Counted from the first letter of the stretch, positions 12,572 to 24,700 are shown. The stretch is DNA of 64,000 nt from Lindgomyces ingoldianus (GCF_010093535.1 NW_022985227.1:16924-80923); one strand, 5' to 3'. Notes: generated by a model not told the origin, from the letters alone. Numbers and translations: made by a program.

Positions 12572-13600
12572 TATAAATAATTTAATGCTTTTTTAACTAT
12601 CTTAAATTAATATAAATGTTTTAATATGCTTAGCTTAATTATTAGTAATAATATAAGTAGGAATAATATTTTTTATTGTATAATAAGTAAGCACTTTTAA
12701 ACTTAAAATATTACTTAGGATTCTGTTAAAAAGCATGTATAATGCACTATGTATAGTATTAACCTTACTATTTAAGCATTTCTATTCTATAACTATAGTT
12801 AGCAGGAGTTACAACACGTAAATAATATTATATTACATAAAAGCTATAATACTAATTAAAAATAGAATTTAGTAATTTAAAAGCTTAGTATTTTAGATAG
12901 GCATTATAATATTATTATCTATATCTAGAGCTTCTTAGGTGATACAGCAAGTTTTAAGAAGTACACGCAGCACATAATACTCTTAGATAATTAGACATAT
13001 TAGAATAGCTAGTACTAAATAATTAAGTTACTTTTAATAAAATGCATGTAGTTAATTTATACATTTATAAGTATACTAAGACATTAAACAAAACTTTCTT
13101 TATAGCAGATTAGAAAAAGCTTTATATAATCTATACTTTTCTTACGCCTTTTTAAAGAGCTACTTTACTTATATTAGAAGACTTATTAACTCTTAATTTA
13201 GTTTTTATCTTAATAAATGTTCTAATTTAGTTGTATTAGAAATTAATAGTGTATACTTTATTTTATATAAATTCTTATTAATAGTAGGTATAGTAATAAA
13301 AATACTCTAAAATACATTAATAGATCTATTCAAGCTAGCTATTATTTAATAAGTACTATATATTAATAGACTAGACTTTAATCTATATAGCAGGTCTTCT
13401 TTTTAACTGAATCTACGCGTATAATATATTTAAAGAACCTAGAAAAAGCAGTAGTAATAAAATGCCTTTAAATTAGTTAAGAAGCTATAAAAGCTATATA
13501 AAGATAAAGTACTACTTTTACACTAACTAGTTGCATTATATAATAAGAAGGTAAGCTAGCTAGCTAATAATTATAATTAGATCTATTAAGAAATACTTTT
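12572..13600. other. AT-rich RIP tract without recognised element
   Basis: The tract is dominated by TTA, CTA and TAG words, with CpG nearly absent outside GCGC. No LTR, TIR or motif matching the other families in the window was found. It is probably an old mutated repeat. Confidence 0.5.
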
Positions 13601-13805
13601 CCACAGTCGGCATGCTCAAGCTACAAGCAAGAGGTGGTGTAACTCAACTAGATTAAACTAAGGAGCAGAGGAGCTGCTCTGCGAGTTTAAATATACATGT
13701 GTGCCCCCTTCCAAGGCACTACTCGTTGCACCAAAGTGCTACTTGTTGCGCAAGCGAGAGAGCTGATGCCGCAGAGCATGTGACGCGGTACGCGCCGTCA
13801 CATAC
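13601..13805. other. Unmutated 200-base island inside RIP sequence
   Basis: A base-balanced segment with sharp edges. It ends in a near-palindrome (TGTGACGCGGTAC...CGCCGTCACA, about 13780-13803) resembling two LTR-type ends (TGTGACG and CGTCACA) brought together. No other copy is in the window. It is possibly the remains of a short LTR or TIR element. Confidence 0.35.
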
Positions 13806-14160
13806 TTAATAACTTTTTACACCTAGCAAGTGTAAAAAGGCTTAAAGACTTTATTAAAAAAACCTATTTTTTATTATACAACTTAAAACAGCTCTCTCTT
13901 AGTAGCTAAAAGAAAAGCAATAACACTAGTAGCTATAGTTGTTATATATAGCAATTAATATTTTATTAATTCTAGCTATAAGTGCTATGCCTAAACGCAT
14001 TTTTTCTACTACAAGTTGTATAATCTTATAGAAAAGATTTTAGCTATCTGCAAATGTAATTAAACAAATAGAATGCTTAAAACACTAGAAAAACAAGTAG
14101 AATTCTTAATTCTAAGCTATTAATTTTTATATAGTAGTTGTGCAATATCTAGAATGTAAT
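13806..14160. other. AT-rich RIP tract up to the gene-island edge
   Basis: Mutated sequence without motifs. Base composition switches abruptly near 14160, directly before the lipase pseudogene. Confidence 0.5.
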
Positions 14161-14238
14161 TAGATGGCAATCGTGAGATCCTTAATCGCGCTTAATTGCG
14201 ATAATCGCATTGATTACTTGCGATCACGTGATCGATAA

Positions 14239-15575
14239 CAACCCTGGCCTCTCACTGCGAGTCCCTCACTCTCAACTTCAACGGAGTGTAAAAATGTCAC
14301 AAACATTCCTCTTCTACCGAACGAGGATTGTTTCTATCTGCCAGATCCATATTCAGAGTAGGAGACCAAGAAACCTGGCTCAGTTCTCAAAGTCCGCACA
14401 GTCCCTGGTAACCCCGTCGACGATTACCGGACCCTCAGCATTCTTTATCGCACAACTGACAGTAACGAGAAGCCTACCTACGCTGTTACCACCGCGTTTG
14501 TTCCAAAAACATCTCTAATCCCCATGCCCTCGTCTCTTACCAGCACAACTACGATCCGCCGACGTTAATGATAGCCCGAGTTATATATATAATCCATAAC
14601 GACACCTATATGATCAACATCGGGGGCTTCAACCTGCCGGAAGAAATCAGTCAAGGCGAGGAATACATCAAGGCATATCTCGAGCAAGGATGGTTCGTCA
14701 ACTTTCCTGACTACGAGGGCGCAACGGCCGCTTTCGACGCAGGGCGCATGGCGGGCTACGCCACCCTCGACTCCATTCGCGCGACACTTAGTACCATCTG
14801 CGCCATTGGAATCCCCAAACCTATGCTCTACGACCCACCTCGGCCCAAAGTCGTCATGTACAGTTATTCCGGCGGCTCTATCGCGACCCGGTGGGCTGCG
14901 ATAATGCAGGCAACATACGCTTCCGAATTGAACATATCTGGCGCGGGTGTAGGGGGCTTGTTCCCCAATATAAAAGATACGATCGGGAATCTTCCCGGCT
15001 TCTATATCCGATCGTTGATAAAGGGTCTTGCGACTATGCACCTAGAAGCCCAGCCGGTGGCTATGAACGTTTTTGGGAATGTCACGTGGGACCATGCGGT
15101 GGATCGTCTGAAGTACCCTCTCAATCTAGAAAAACCTATGGTCCAAAAACTTCGCCAGTTCCCAGTCGTATAGAATATCGTCAACAATGATATTTTGTTG
15201 TTCGTCGGCAGTGGTACGCCGAAGATACCATCGTTTTTCCACCACGCTGACGCCGACGGATATAGCACAACTAAGGACACACAGCAGCTAAGAGACGATT
15301 ACTGCCAGCAGAGCGCTATTGTATATCTACATGTCAACAACGCTATTCCTACTGTCCTTCCAGCTTCTTATTCACATATGTTGGAAGGTATTGCGGCCAG
15401 TGGCAGTCAGAAATTTGTAGACATTGTTGAGCGATACAAAGAGCTCCTCAAATTACGCAAAATGCAACTAGACCCCAGGACTACGACAATACGGCTGGAC
15501 ATGACGCAGTACCAATGCTCTTGGATGACATGCTCCATCCTGGTAGGATTCGGGGAAGGTGTATCGATACAGTGA
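14239..15575 (+). pseudogene. Secretory lipase (LIP family), broken
   Basis: Family members are secreted alpha/beta-hydrolases that release fatty acids from triglycerides. Three conserved blocks identify it: PLLPNEDCFYLPDPY...GSVLKVRTVPGN (from about 14299), LYRTTDSNEKPTYAVTTAFVP (about 14437-14499) and VSYQHNYDPPT. The nucleophile region is MYSYSGGSIAT with serine at 14868-14870. The family usually has GYSGG, so the first glycine is replaced. The frame is broken three times: TAG at 14359-14361, a one-base shift between about 14500 and 14523, and TAG at 15171-15173 with the same frame continuing to the stop at 15573-15575. No signal peptide or start codon is present upstream; the frame is closed by TAA at 14236. 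Both TAGs could come from CAG by one C-to-T change, which fits leakage of RIP from the neighbouring repeat tract. Family call is firm; the gene is not functional. Confidence 0.88.
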
Positions 15576-16540
15576 CCGAACCATGGAGCAATGGAAGATA
15601 CGGCTGGCGTCCAGGTGGCGTACACAGTTAGAGACCCAGTAGTGTAACAATAATCTGTCTGCTTTCCTCTCCTCTTAGTTCGTTGTCGTTTCTTCCTTCG
15701 TCCTGTTCTTCTGCCTCGCCTTACACCTCTTTTGGAATAGAAGCTCTTATTTTGCGATAAGATTAGAAATGTATTCCTAATCAATTAAAACTTACCCTTA
15801 AACATTATACTCCTTTATTTCCCTTTGCAAAGTTTTATTTCTTTGAATTTTCAGATTTAAAGTCTAAACCCTCCCCTCTTCTAACTAGATCTAAGTGTTA
15901 CTAAGTTAAAATAAGGGGTAGAAGAGTTTAATCGCACAAAGGAGCGAGCAGTTGATATATAACTAGTAGTAACTTTACGTAGTATAAGTAGCTTTTCATA
16001 CTTTAATAGAGTAAAGATTAGATAACTCCTAGTCTAGCTTTTAACTAAGGGAACTAACAATAAAGTTTTTAAGTATAACATACATGTTATTACTTTAAAG
16101 CTTATATAGAGTGCTTTCTATGCAAGCGATCACCTAAAAATACTAGTAAAAACCCACTTACTAAGCCTAATTATCTCTAAGCTGCTAAATACAACTTAAT
16201 AAAGTTTTTATTATACAGCTACGCTTATATTAATATAAAAATAGTAAGATATCTATGCTCTAGCTTATATACATAGTAAGCTATCTTAAAAGACTAAAAA
16301 TTATATTTTTATCTCTATAGTTAGTATCTCTACACTAACTAATAGTAGAGCTTAGATATGTTATAGTTTTTATACTTATACTTATAGCAATCTTTAGTAA
16401 GATTTCAGCTAGTTTTAACTCGCAGTTCTAAAGATAATAACGCTAATGTTGTTACAAATACTATGTAATCTTTGTCTAGGAACTCCCTCTTTAGATTTAA
16501 TGCAGTCCTGCGCTTAGCGTCCTTCTAATCTCTTTTTGTG
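15576..16540. other. AT-rich tract, no gene
   Basis: After about 15760 the sequence becomes RIP-like and stays so to about 16490. No element boundaries or motifs were found. Confidence 0.5.
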
Positions 16541-16764
16541 AAGCTATGTGGGGCACCATAGACATGAGGAACTGCATTGAATGTATTGCTAGAGGAGTCC
16601 TTTGCAGGAGTCTATATATATGCGAAATAAGTGGGTGAGTCGTGGCAACAGACTGTGCTGAGATGCATACGACTATGGTGCCGACGCATGATCATCGTGT
16701 GACGACACATCCGACTATCGTGCGACTATGGTGACGACGCATCCGAGTGTCACCACTGCAAACA
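16541..16764 (+). repeat. Interspersed repeat, unmutated copy
   Basis: This segment recurs at 51665-51892 in mutated form. It holds a TATATATA box and degenerate repeats of CGACTATSGTG and GACGACGCATCC (about 16666-16750), and ends CACTGCAAACA. TG...CA-like ends suggest part of an LTR, but no target duplication was found and the similarity starts a few bases before TGTGGGG. Comparing the copies shows C-to-T and G-to-A changes at both CpG and CpA. Confidence 0.65.
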
Positions 16765-16801
16765 CTTTTCCGTAATCCTTTTGTGCCAACACAGCACCTC
16801 T

Positions 16802-17163
16802 TGTCGCACGTGTCTCACGCGATATTATACCCATGTACTGCACTATTCACTCATTAGGACTAGCTCCTTTCTTGTACAGTATATAGTCAGCCTAGAGCTC
16901 TCTCAAGCTCCTTAGACCTTACAATACACTGGTACAACTCGTCTTGTTTGGACCTCAAGACCTTGTCGACTCGCTTACCCTATGACCCCTTCTCAGCTCA
17001 TGCAAGACCTCTGCTGCCAAGCGGACCATGCCTTTCTACGACTTGCCTGCCTGCTCCCCCATCTCATCTCCGACCACTAATAAAAAACTCACTCTGTAAA
17101 ATCCTGCACGGGATTCCTAGCCCCCGCCTTCTTCTTCTTTTTCTTTTTGCAGGGGCTGTGACA
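16802..17163 (+). repeat. 5' LTR
   Basis: It begins TGTC and ends GACA. A TATATAG promoter-like box and the polypyrimidine run CTTCTTCTTTTTC precede its end. Confidence 0.65.
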
Positions 17164-17940
17164 TTGTTAATACAATTTCTGTGTGGACCTAACAATCCGC
17201 CAGCTTTAGTAAGGTTTGTTCCAGGCAGTTTTTGACTCTTATACTTTAGAATAGCCTCCCTCTACTTTATTCAAGTCCTCCCCCAAACGCCTTCTGGGGA
17301 CCTTCGCGATTACTTTCGCTATCTATAATCCCACTTTTACACCTCTGTAGTCATCTTGTTCTAATCTTCCGGCAAGTGTAACCTAATCGGGCCCTGACAC
17401 TGATTCCTCCTATTTCTTTCTCCTTTCCTCACCACCGCAACCAGGCCGAGGCTGCGTCAGCCCTGGCTCTAGGTATATACGCCAGTGCTAATCGCAAACA
17501 TCTCTCATCCCCTGGTAAGTGGAGAATCATGGTTCTAGGCCAACTAGCATGTGGGCCCTAGAGGGGAATAAGCGAAGATAAATATATTCTCTTTTTGTGA
17601 AATGGGATAAAATTAACGTTAGTATATAACGACTATTATATTACTGTGTAAATAAACGGTATGCGACTATATCGATACACTTTCTATAGACATAATAAAG
17701 AAGCTAAACCTCTTCTTCTCCCCAGACCTACAAGCCCCACCCGCCGCTCTCGTCTTGTTCTTCCTAGCAAACCCTTGTAAGTGCTTCAAATCTACTGCAC
17801 AACTCCGTATCGCGGCCCCGAAATTTTCTTCTTAATCTGTTGTAAGCATATGCTTGAACTCAGCTAATTGCTTGAGTATAACGCGCGTCGTGGACCGGTT
17901 GTTGAGCAGGTGCTTGTACTCTTGGGGACTGTCATGATAA

Positions 17941-18134
17941 TGTCGCACGTGTCTCACGCGATACCATACTATGTACTGCACTATTCACTCATTAGGACCA
18001 GCGCCTTTCTCGTATAGTATAGAGTCAGCCCAGAGCTCCTTAGACCTTACAATCCACTCGTACAATCAACTTTGTTTGGATCTCAATACCTTGTCGACTC
18101 GCTTACCATATTCCCCCTTCTCAGCTCATGCAAG
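17941..18134 (+). repeat. 3' LTR, truncated
   Basis: It matches the first ~200 bases of 16802-17163 up to CTCATGCAAGA, after which similarity stops. No downstream target duplication can therefore be tested. Confidence 0.65.
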
Positions 18135-18736
18135 AGAAAATTCTGTAGGCTTGGGTGGCTAGGGTGGTAACGGCGATGACATTGCCGATTCTAGGGGGTT
18201 CATTCTGCGATGTAGAAGAGAATAGGTTTCTCGGTGGTGTCCGAAGGCTCATCAGCGCAGGTCTGCGAAGTACGGCTGAAGTCAACCAACATAGTCCTTT
18301 ACCTATACATATGGTGCCCCGGGAAAAGCCAATGGATAGTCTGTAGTAGTACGTTCGTTAGTTTATACACTCCGCTCACTCTTAAAGTCTATGAGCGGCT
18401 ATAAGAACTACAAGATTCTAGAAATCAAATGGAAGGTGCTAAAGATCAGTTATGCTGAAGTGTACTCTCCGTTGTAACGCGCCGTACTGTACTTGCGTCT
18501 TCTGCAATAGAGCAGAACCTTTCCCACAGACTCCTCGCCTCTCCCTATTGTAGCAGATCTGAAATTAACTTATTATCAGCAGGTCTCATAGGCTGACTGT
18601 CTTTAGTTGTTGCCTCGCGTGTTAGTCACAGCGTTGGTTAAGTTTTGATTGCCTATAAGAACTCTATCTCTATGAGATTTCGCAAGATTGAAATTCCTAC
18701 TCCACGATTTGCTACTAGAAGAAAACGGATACATAC
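18135..18736. other. Intergenic spacer downstream of the GTPase gene
   Basis: Base-balanced. Short frames such as 18155-18346 have no family signal. It should contain the 3' UTR of the minus-strand GTPase gene. Nothing else recognised. Confidence 0.5.
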
Positions 18737-21700
18737 TCATGAAACATCTTCAACCATGCGCCCAATCCTGTCTACCTCCCCCTTAACCCTCTCCACTTCA
18801 ACCTCCACCCTCCTCCTAAACTCCGGATCCCTCTCGCTCTCTAGCACCACATTCTCATCCCTCAGCATCTGCAAATCGGCTTCAACCAGCCCAACCTGCT
18901 GGTTTACAACCTCGTCCACCTTTTCCTGCAGCCCACTCGCAATACGCCTAAACCTTTTTTTGCAGTCATGCCGATGGTCGTTGAAGAGCGACGGGGAGCC
19001 GAATTTGCCTGTGATGAGGTTCTTGCGGCGTCGGTCGCTGCCGGAACCTAGGTATAGGTGTTAGAAGGAGTTGTGGTAATGCTTGAAAAGGAGGAGCGGG
19101 CTTACCATATTCCATGTTCGCTGCGTGATATGTGTTTTCCATGAGCTTGCCTATGAAAGCCGTTCGGATGGACGAGAAGGCATCAGTGTGGAGGGATAAA
19201 AGCTCTGAATGGAAGCTCTCACTCGCTTTCTCGATGCCATAGAGTGTGAGGTCTTTTCGATGGCCAAGTGTATTAGCAAGGGTTCGCAGCGCGGACCAGG
19301 CGTTGTTTGCTGCACCAGGTCTATTTGTACCTGCAGACAATGCAACACCAAGGGCGTTTCCAAAAGTTTGAACAACTGCACCATTGATCCTCTCGAGATG
19401 AGCCTCCAAGTCGACCGCGAAACCGTCCCAGACAGCAGACATATCACCCTTCATACCTTCCATCGCTTCTTCATTCCAGCAACGATACTCAACCTTCGTT
19501 GTTGCATGTTCCCCATAGTGGGAGCAGAAGGCTCTGTACGACGAATGATGCCACTGTGACGTAATCAGCGAACGCGTCTTCCGATTGAAACCGACGCACA
19601 TACACCTTGCCAATCCAAACTTGCTTGTCTGGCGTCGGCCGTCCATTGCGGACCACTTCGTCCTGCAGCCAGTGAATATTGAAGTCAACTCTGTTAAGAT
19701 TGTACGTACTCATGCGCAGGTGGATTTGGCTGTTGAATTCTTCGCCTAAAGTGCGCGATAGGACATTGAGTTGAGAGACTGGAGACGTTAACTGGAAGCT
19801 CGAATCAGCAGTGCCATTTGAGCGTGATCGTACTCGCACTTCACTCCCAGCCCAAACCGATACGGGGTTAGATGCTAGCCAATAGGCTTGAGCCGAGTCT
19901 ACTCGTGCGATGATAAACCTCCGTAATACCGAAGACGGTCGCAAATGCATCAAAGAGAGCGTAAGCAGCGTACCTCATCTAATTCTCGCTGTATAGCGGA
20001 CACAGTATCAAGGATCTCTTCTTTCCTCTCCGCGCTTGCATTTCCGGATCCCGCCTCGACCCACAGCTCAACAGAACCAAGGAAAGCTGGTATCTCGTCC
20101 TTAATGAATCCTTTGGTTGCACGAAGTCGGCTCTCCGCAACGATTCCGATGCAATGGCGTCGTAGCTCTAGGATACCGCTCAACCTAAGAAAAGGCAGAG
20201 CGGCCGTAGCAGGCTTCTCGCGATTCTCCCAGTAGATTTTGTTGCTGACGCAGAATGTCTTCAGCGTTTTGGCAATTGGGTGGTTCCGATATTCCTCCCG
20301 TAAGCGGTCGGAAACTTTGTCGTTTCGCAATTTGACGATATGGCGAAGTAATTCAAATTCGTGTTTTTCCCTGGATTTCTCAGCCTTGCGACAATCCTGC
20401 TGCAATCGCATGAGTTGCTGCTCTTCTTCCCGAGTAAGGTTTGTGAGGTCTTGCTCATATTCCTCAATTTCTTCCTTGAGAGAGTTGATATCGTCTATGT
20501 CAGCGTCGATCTCCCTTTGCATATCCTCTATCATTGCTCTTTCTGATAACCAGTCATGCCTTGCCTCCCTCATTTGGATTTCTTCCGACCTTGTGCAAAT
20601 GACGTCGATCTTGGACAGGTTAGCACGACTGGCTAGTTCGAAAATCTCTTTAATGCTTTCATCCGTGATGGCTCGATCAATTTTAGCGACGACGAATATC
20701 TGGTGGCATTGTCGGACATAACGCTCGGTAATAGCCTTGCGAGCGGAGTTGAGATCGCGGAGTCCTGGAAGGTCCGCGATGATGAGTCCTTTACTCAGAA
20801 TATAGGCTCTCAAGTACACCCGCAGTTTCTGGATGAACGGCCAGCACGTTCGAGACTCTGCATTGGACAAGGAGTCATCTGACTCCGATGTCAGTTCTCT
20901 CAACCGTGCAGAGCACCCTTCGACTGTACTGAATGATTCCTGGCCCCCTTGCTGAGGAAGCAGCTGTGATGCCCACTCGACCATCATCCCCACAGCATTT
21001 TCGAAGGGCATAGAAGAAAGAACAGTCGGCATTTGTTCGAGCCTGTCCCTAAAGCTCGCTCTAAATGTTTCCCTAGCAAGATCCGCTTTGTTTTGTAACC
21101 TTCTATCATTGTCGTTTTCGTCGTCCTCGTTTCCACCACTTGAATTTCTCGGGAGCGATTGATAATCCCGATAAGCTCTTAGCAGTTCCTCGAATTGTTT
21201 CTTCAGCTCATCCAATGGGAAGTAGTCGACGTGAATGATAAAATCATCTCTATCATGGAAGAGATATTCCGTAACGGCACATGTACAAGCAGTGCCGCTA
21301 CTGCTCTAATCATCCTATGGTTAGCTAGAAGGTGTTGACAACTGCATGACGATCACTTACCGCTCTGGCCAATTCCATCTTGTCAAGTAAGGAATTAATC
21401 AGACTACTCTTTCCTACACCTGAATCACCAACAAGGCCAACAATCCGCGACGATGGTAGCTGAAAACCATTTAGTTTTGTGGCTTGTCGATGAAGGCTTT
21501 CAATACTTGATCCATTTTCTCGGTGCAAATTCGAACTGGAAAGAACGCTGGCCATTCTTGACGTCAAGGTTCTTGCATTGGCAAGGGCCTCTTGAACTTC
21601 TGGCATGTAGAATAAGGTCTGTGGCGGGTCTTCATTTTCGATTTGATGGCTATTCCTATTGATCCCGGATCCGGAGCGGCGACGGCGTGATGGAGACGGT

Positions 21701-22482
21701 GAGCGGCTCTCGCGCAGCCCCGAGGTGCCTGGAGAATCTGCTTGAAGAGATTCTATGTGCAGAGCCGTGATGCCACCGACAAGGCTGTCAGTCCTTCTGG
21801 CTCGAGGTTGGCTCGATTCATTCAGAGGCGCTGGCAGAGTGACATGGATTGAAGGCGTAGGCGTACCTTGCTGAGAGGAGGAGCTTCCTGGTGTTTGAGG
21901 CGACGTGAGTCTCAAGTTATGAAGGTCACCAATTTGTTGTAGAACGGCATCCTGATCCGGGGCCTGTCGAGTTGAACCCGCGTGCGTTGAAGTCGATGGT
22001 GTATACAAGGTTGTGCTCGGAGTACTTTGGCTACTGCTTGCCGATGAGACATATCTCTCCACCGATGGTAAAGGCCTGTCTGGATCATGGTCATCACGGA
22101 ACGTGAAAGTTGGCGTCGATGCACGCTCTTCGCCGAACATAAATGGTGTCGGTGATGGTGTGAAGCGGGGTGTTCCTGATGTCGTACTACTCGGGGCCGG
22201 GGTCACTTGATTGGATCTAGGCTGGCCGCTAGATATAAAAGATGGTGTGGATGCACGTTCTTCGCTCAACGTGAACGGCGTTGATGACGGTGTAGAGCGA
22301 GATGTTCCTGACGTCGTAATACCCGGGGCAGGAGTCGCTCGATTGGACACAGTCTGACCTTCGAAAGTGAAGGATGGGCTGGATGCACGCTGCTCTCCGA
22401 AAGTAAATGTTGTGGATGACGGCGTGAAAACAGGAGGGCTAGAAGTCGAGCTCACTGACGCATTGGGCGTTTGATTCGACAT
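18737..22482 (-). CDS. P-loop GTPase, nuclear GTPase SLIP-GC-like (six exons)
   Basis: A dynamin-related GTPase of the SLIP-GC-like family that is expanded in fungi; substrate and partners are unknown. My exon model is 22482-21361, 21305-19974, 19791-19710, 19662-19604, 19553-19106 and 19047-18737. It keeps frame throughout and gives 1117 residues. Donors are GTAAGT, GTACGC, GTACGT, GTATGT and GTAAGC, with introns of 55, 182, 47, 50 and 58 bases; the 182-base one is the least certain. Residues 19-128 are Ser/Thr/Pro-rich tandem repeats. The Walker A motif GDSGVGKS is at 352-359, a TACTCAVTEY block follows the first intron, DLPG (G3) is at 552-555 and TRSE, at the place of the G4 motif, near 612. 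A charged coiled coil follows (about 615-690). The C-terminal part contains WHHSSYRAF and AFIGKLMENTYHAANMEYGS, typical of this family. The start ATG has an A at -3. A 5' UTR intron is possible (GTAAGT near 22577). It appears intact. Confidence 0.85.
22099..22428 (-). repeat. 132-bp coding tandem repeat (44 residues x 2.5) in the GTPase N-terminus
   Basis: Residues 19-62 and 63-106 are two 44-residue units and 107-128 is half a third. Each holds TPSSTPFTFGEERASTPSF-like sequence and a TPAPSSTTSGT linker. F-x-F-G and P-S-F-x-F spacing resembles disordered FG-type segments, though too short to call a nucleoporin. Confidence 0.85.
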
Positions 22483-23700
22483 TGTGGGGATTGCGGAAGG
22501 TGAACTATGTTCTGGATGCAGATACTACGCCAGGGGTTTAGCGCAGTCAAATGAATGTTGATTTCAGGAGTACTTACCCTTGTCACCATGGCTTCTAGAG
22601 CCGCGAAGAGAGTCGTGGGTGACGGCGTATAAATATATTCCAAACCGAAGAGAAATCCGATTCATGTTGCACGAGACATAGAAAACATCGATAAGCGCCC
22701 TCGAGTTTATTAGCGGTGTTTCTGCAGGAATGCGGCACAGGTTACAGAGTCAGCCAATCAACGATGCGCCCCACACATCTAACGCCGAAAAATCAGGACA
22801 TTCCCCGAGGGGAGAACAGGGTCTGAAACAGATGTTCCCAGTATACGGCGTTAAAAGACAATGACAGGCGCTGGGTCGACTTCCTGATCAGCTTGTGGAT
22901 TGACTGAGAGCAAAGCTGAGGGCGTTCCGGATATGATAGCTAGCTCTATTAACTTGATTAATCTCCGAGATGAATAGCTAACCATGAGCCTTCTTGCTCT
23001 AGGCTTCTGCAGTAGATCATTTTGCTGTCGCATGTTGGTTTGAGGCGGGTCTGAACTTTGTAGCTGGTTGGCCCCATTCTGAGGCAAGAATGGCGGACCG
23101 GAGGATAGGAATGCTTGATGAGGGAGGTGTTTCATCCTCATTTGCCGCTGGGCATTATGCCATTCGTCTGGAAATCGCGGTACAAGTCAACGAGCTATCA
23201 TAATGTGTGATGAATACCGATGAAGATGAATGTGGAAATACTATGCTAGTCTATGGTAAGCTAGCGCGTATTTCTTCCTTGCGAGGCCATCGCTTAACGA
23301 ATTTCCGCAGTTCATTTTACTGAACATCGCGGTTCATGGCAAAATCCTGGCTCAACTCTGGCATAGAGAATCTACTTGGCCTTGTCTTTCCATTCTTCCA
23401 TTTTTTGCTATTACCACACTCGCCCCTTCACATTCAACCATTTTCATAAGTGATAGTTCTTGTTCTTTATAGATTTCTCCCGCTTCTTTAACTATCGTTC
23501 GCATCGACCTTCTAAGCGCATTGTCAGTCTCCCTTCATCGCTCTGACACTACTACCGCGATCAGCAATAAGTAAAACAGAAGCCTATCGACCCTTTCTCA
23601 AGATGTTAACACTTCCAGTCCCACTACAGTATTCGGTCGGAGAGGAGCAAAGATAAGAGAGTCAAACTTGTTGTAATGTCTTCTAACGAATGCGGGCTTT
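22483..23700. other. Upstream region of the GTPase gene
   Basis: It contains a possible non-coding or short coding first exon ending at about 22578 (ATGGTGACAAG|GGTAAGT on the minus strand). A 96-residue minus frame at 22851-23141 has no recognisable family and no splice support, so I do not call it a gene. The promoter cannot be located by motif. Confidence 0.4.
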
Positions 23701-23756
23701 TATGATTACAGCTGTCACCTTGTCATCGCACTTCAAGCTTTTTCGGTCTGTTATCT

Positions 23757-24700
23757 TCTATAATCTAGCAGCGGCGTCAACAGACATGTTATCAAGCAAG
23801 TCATGTTCATTGTCGGAGAAAAGCGCTGTACCTATTGAGGACGCATTCAACCAACACAGGAAGGTCACCAACCCAAATAGGTAGTCAATCAAGTCAGGTT
23901 GGATCTTAAAAAAGCCAAAAACTTGCTTGTTAACAAGTCTGGGCGTCAAAACCTCCTTCAGCGGTCTCTCAAGGTTCAGCCTAGCTACCAACATCGAGGA
24001 CTTCAATTTGAGGTGTGCCGTAACCCTCGCCGCTGCCGCTCTCGACAATAAATTGAATGTTGTTATCTAGAGGAAGGTTCATAACGTAGTTGTGGAATCG
24101 ACACTCACGACTGTAGCCACCCCATCGACCACTGCCCCTTTCTAGTAAGCAGCCTGACGGTCAACATTGGCAATTTTGCAGATACGCCCGACGTGACGAG
24201 CGATTCAGACCCCATACTCGAGTGAATTGAAGAATAATCTGAAGGCTCACCATTCGGACTTCTTAAATATATTTTTGGGGCAAAATACGAGACTTCAAGA
24301 GATGATGCTGCCTGTATGTCAGAACTGCAAAGATCCTGCGGATCCCGGAAGAGCCCGCTGCCTTTGAGGACTTAGGTTTAATTGCACCGGGTTCAAGATT
24401 GTTATGGAGATCTCCGGTGGATCTGTCAGTCGGTTCCTGCGGATGCATCTTGGCTTGTCTAGGCTAAGCATTGTTAGCTCTGAGAAGTTCGAGTGTTTGA
24501 GCGGTAATTGGCGCCTAAATTGGCACAAAGATCAGTAGCCTTACTCCCACTCAATGGAACGATTATAACCAGATTCAGCGCTACCATTTTCAACGATAAA
24601 ACGTATGTCTGTTCTTAAGGTATTGCCTCTTGATATGGGGTATTTCAACAGGTTTGTGGCTTCGAAGTCCAACATTGGCGTGACGAACCATCAGAGCTGA
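23757..24700 (-). pseudogene. Decayed coding remnants with a duplicated segment, family unknown
   Basis: Two minus-strand stretches encode similar peptides: about 24546-24690 gives NLLKYPISRGNTLRT then RFIVENGSAESGYN, and about 23985-24100 gives NLPLDNNIQFIVESGSGEGY. Both end in stop codons and lie in different frames from the longer open frames around them. A 96-residue frame (23758-24048, minus) overlaps the second in another frame. This looks like an old duplicated exon or gene fragment. I do not recognise the family. Base composition is normal, so RIP is not the cause of decay. Confidence 0.3.

Larger units (their letters stand above)
16802..18134 (+). mobile_element. Internally deleted LTR element (TGTCGCACG family)
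   Basis: A 362-base LTR (16802-17163) starts TGTCGCACG and ends GGCTGTGACA. A second, truncated copy starts at 17941. Directly before it, TTGGGGACTGTCATGATAA could serve as polypurine tract, giving plus orientation. The ~780-base interior has no recognisable gag or pol, so this is a deleted or TRIM-like element. A RIP-mutated copy of the LTR start lies at 63145-63255. The two copies here are scarcely mutated, placing them in the gene island rather than the RIP tracts. Confidence 0.65.

Noticed and set aside
14565..15784. Minus-strand frames of up to 158 codons over the lipase region
   Set aside because: They lie antisense to the lipase frame, which has conserved family motifs; no independent support.
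16948..18162. Plus-strand frames at 16948-17235 and 17971-18162 as paralogous genes
   Set aside because: They translate the two LTR copies of one element; similarity is explained by the LTRs.
22851..23141. 96-codon minus frame upstream of the GTPase gene
   Set aside because: No family signal, no splice sites joining it to the gene, and composition does not distinguish it from chance.
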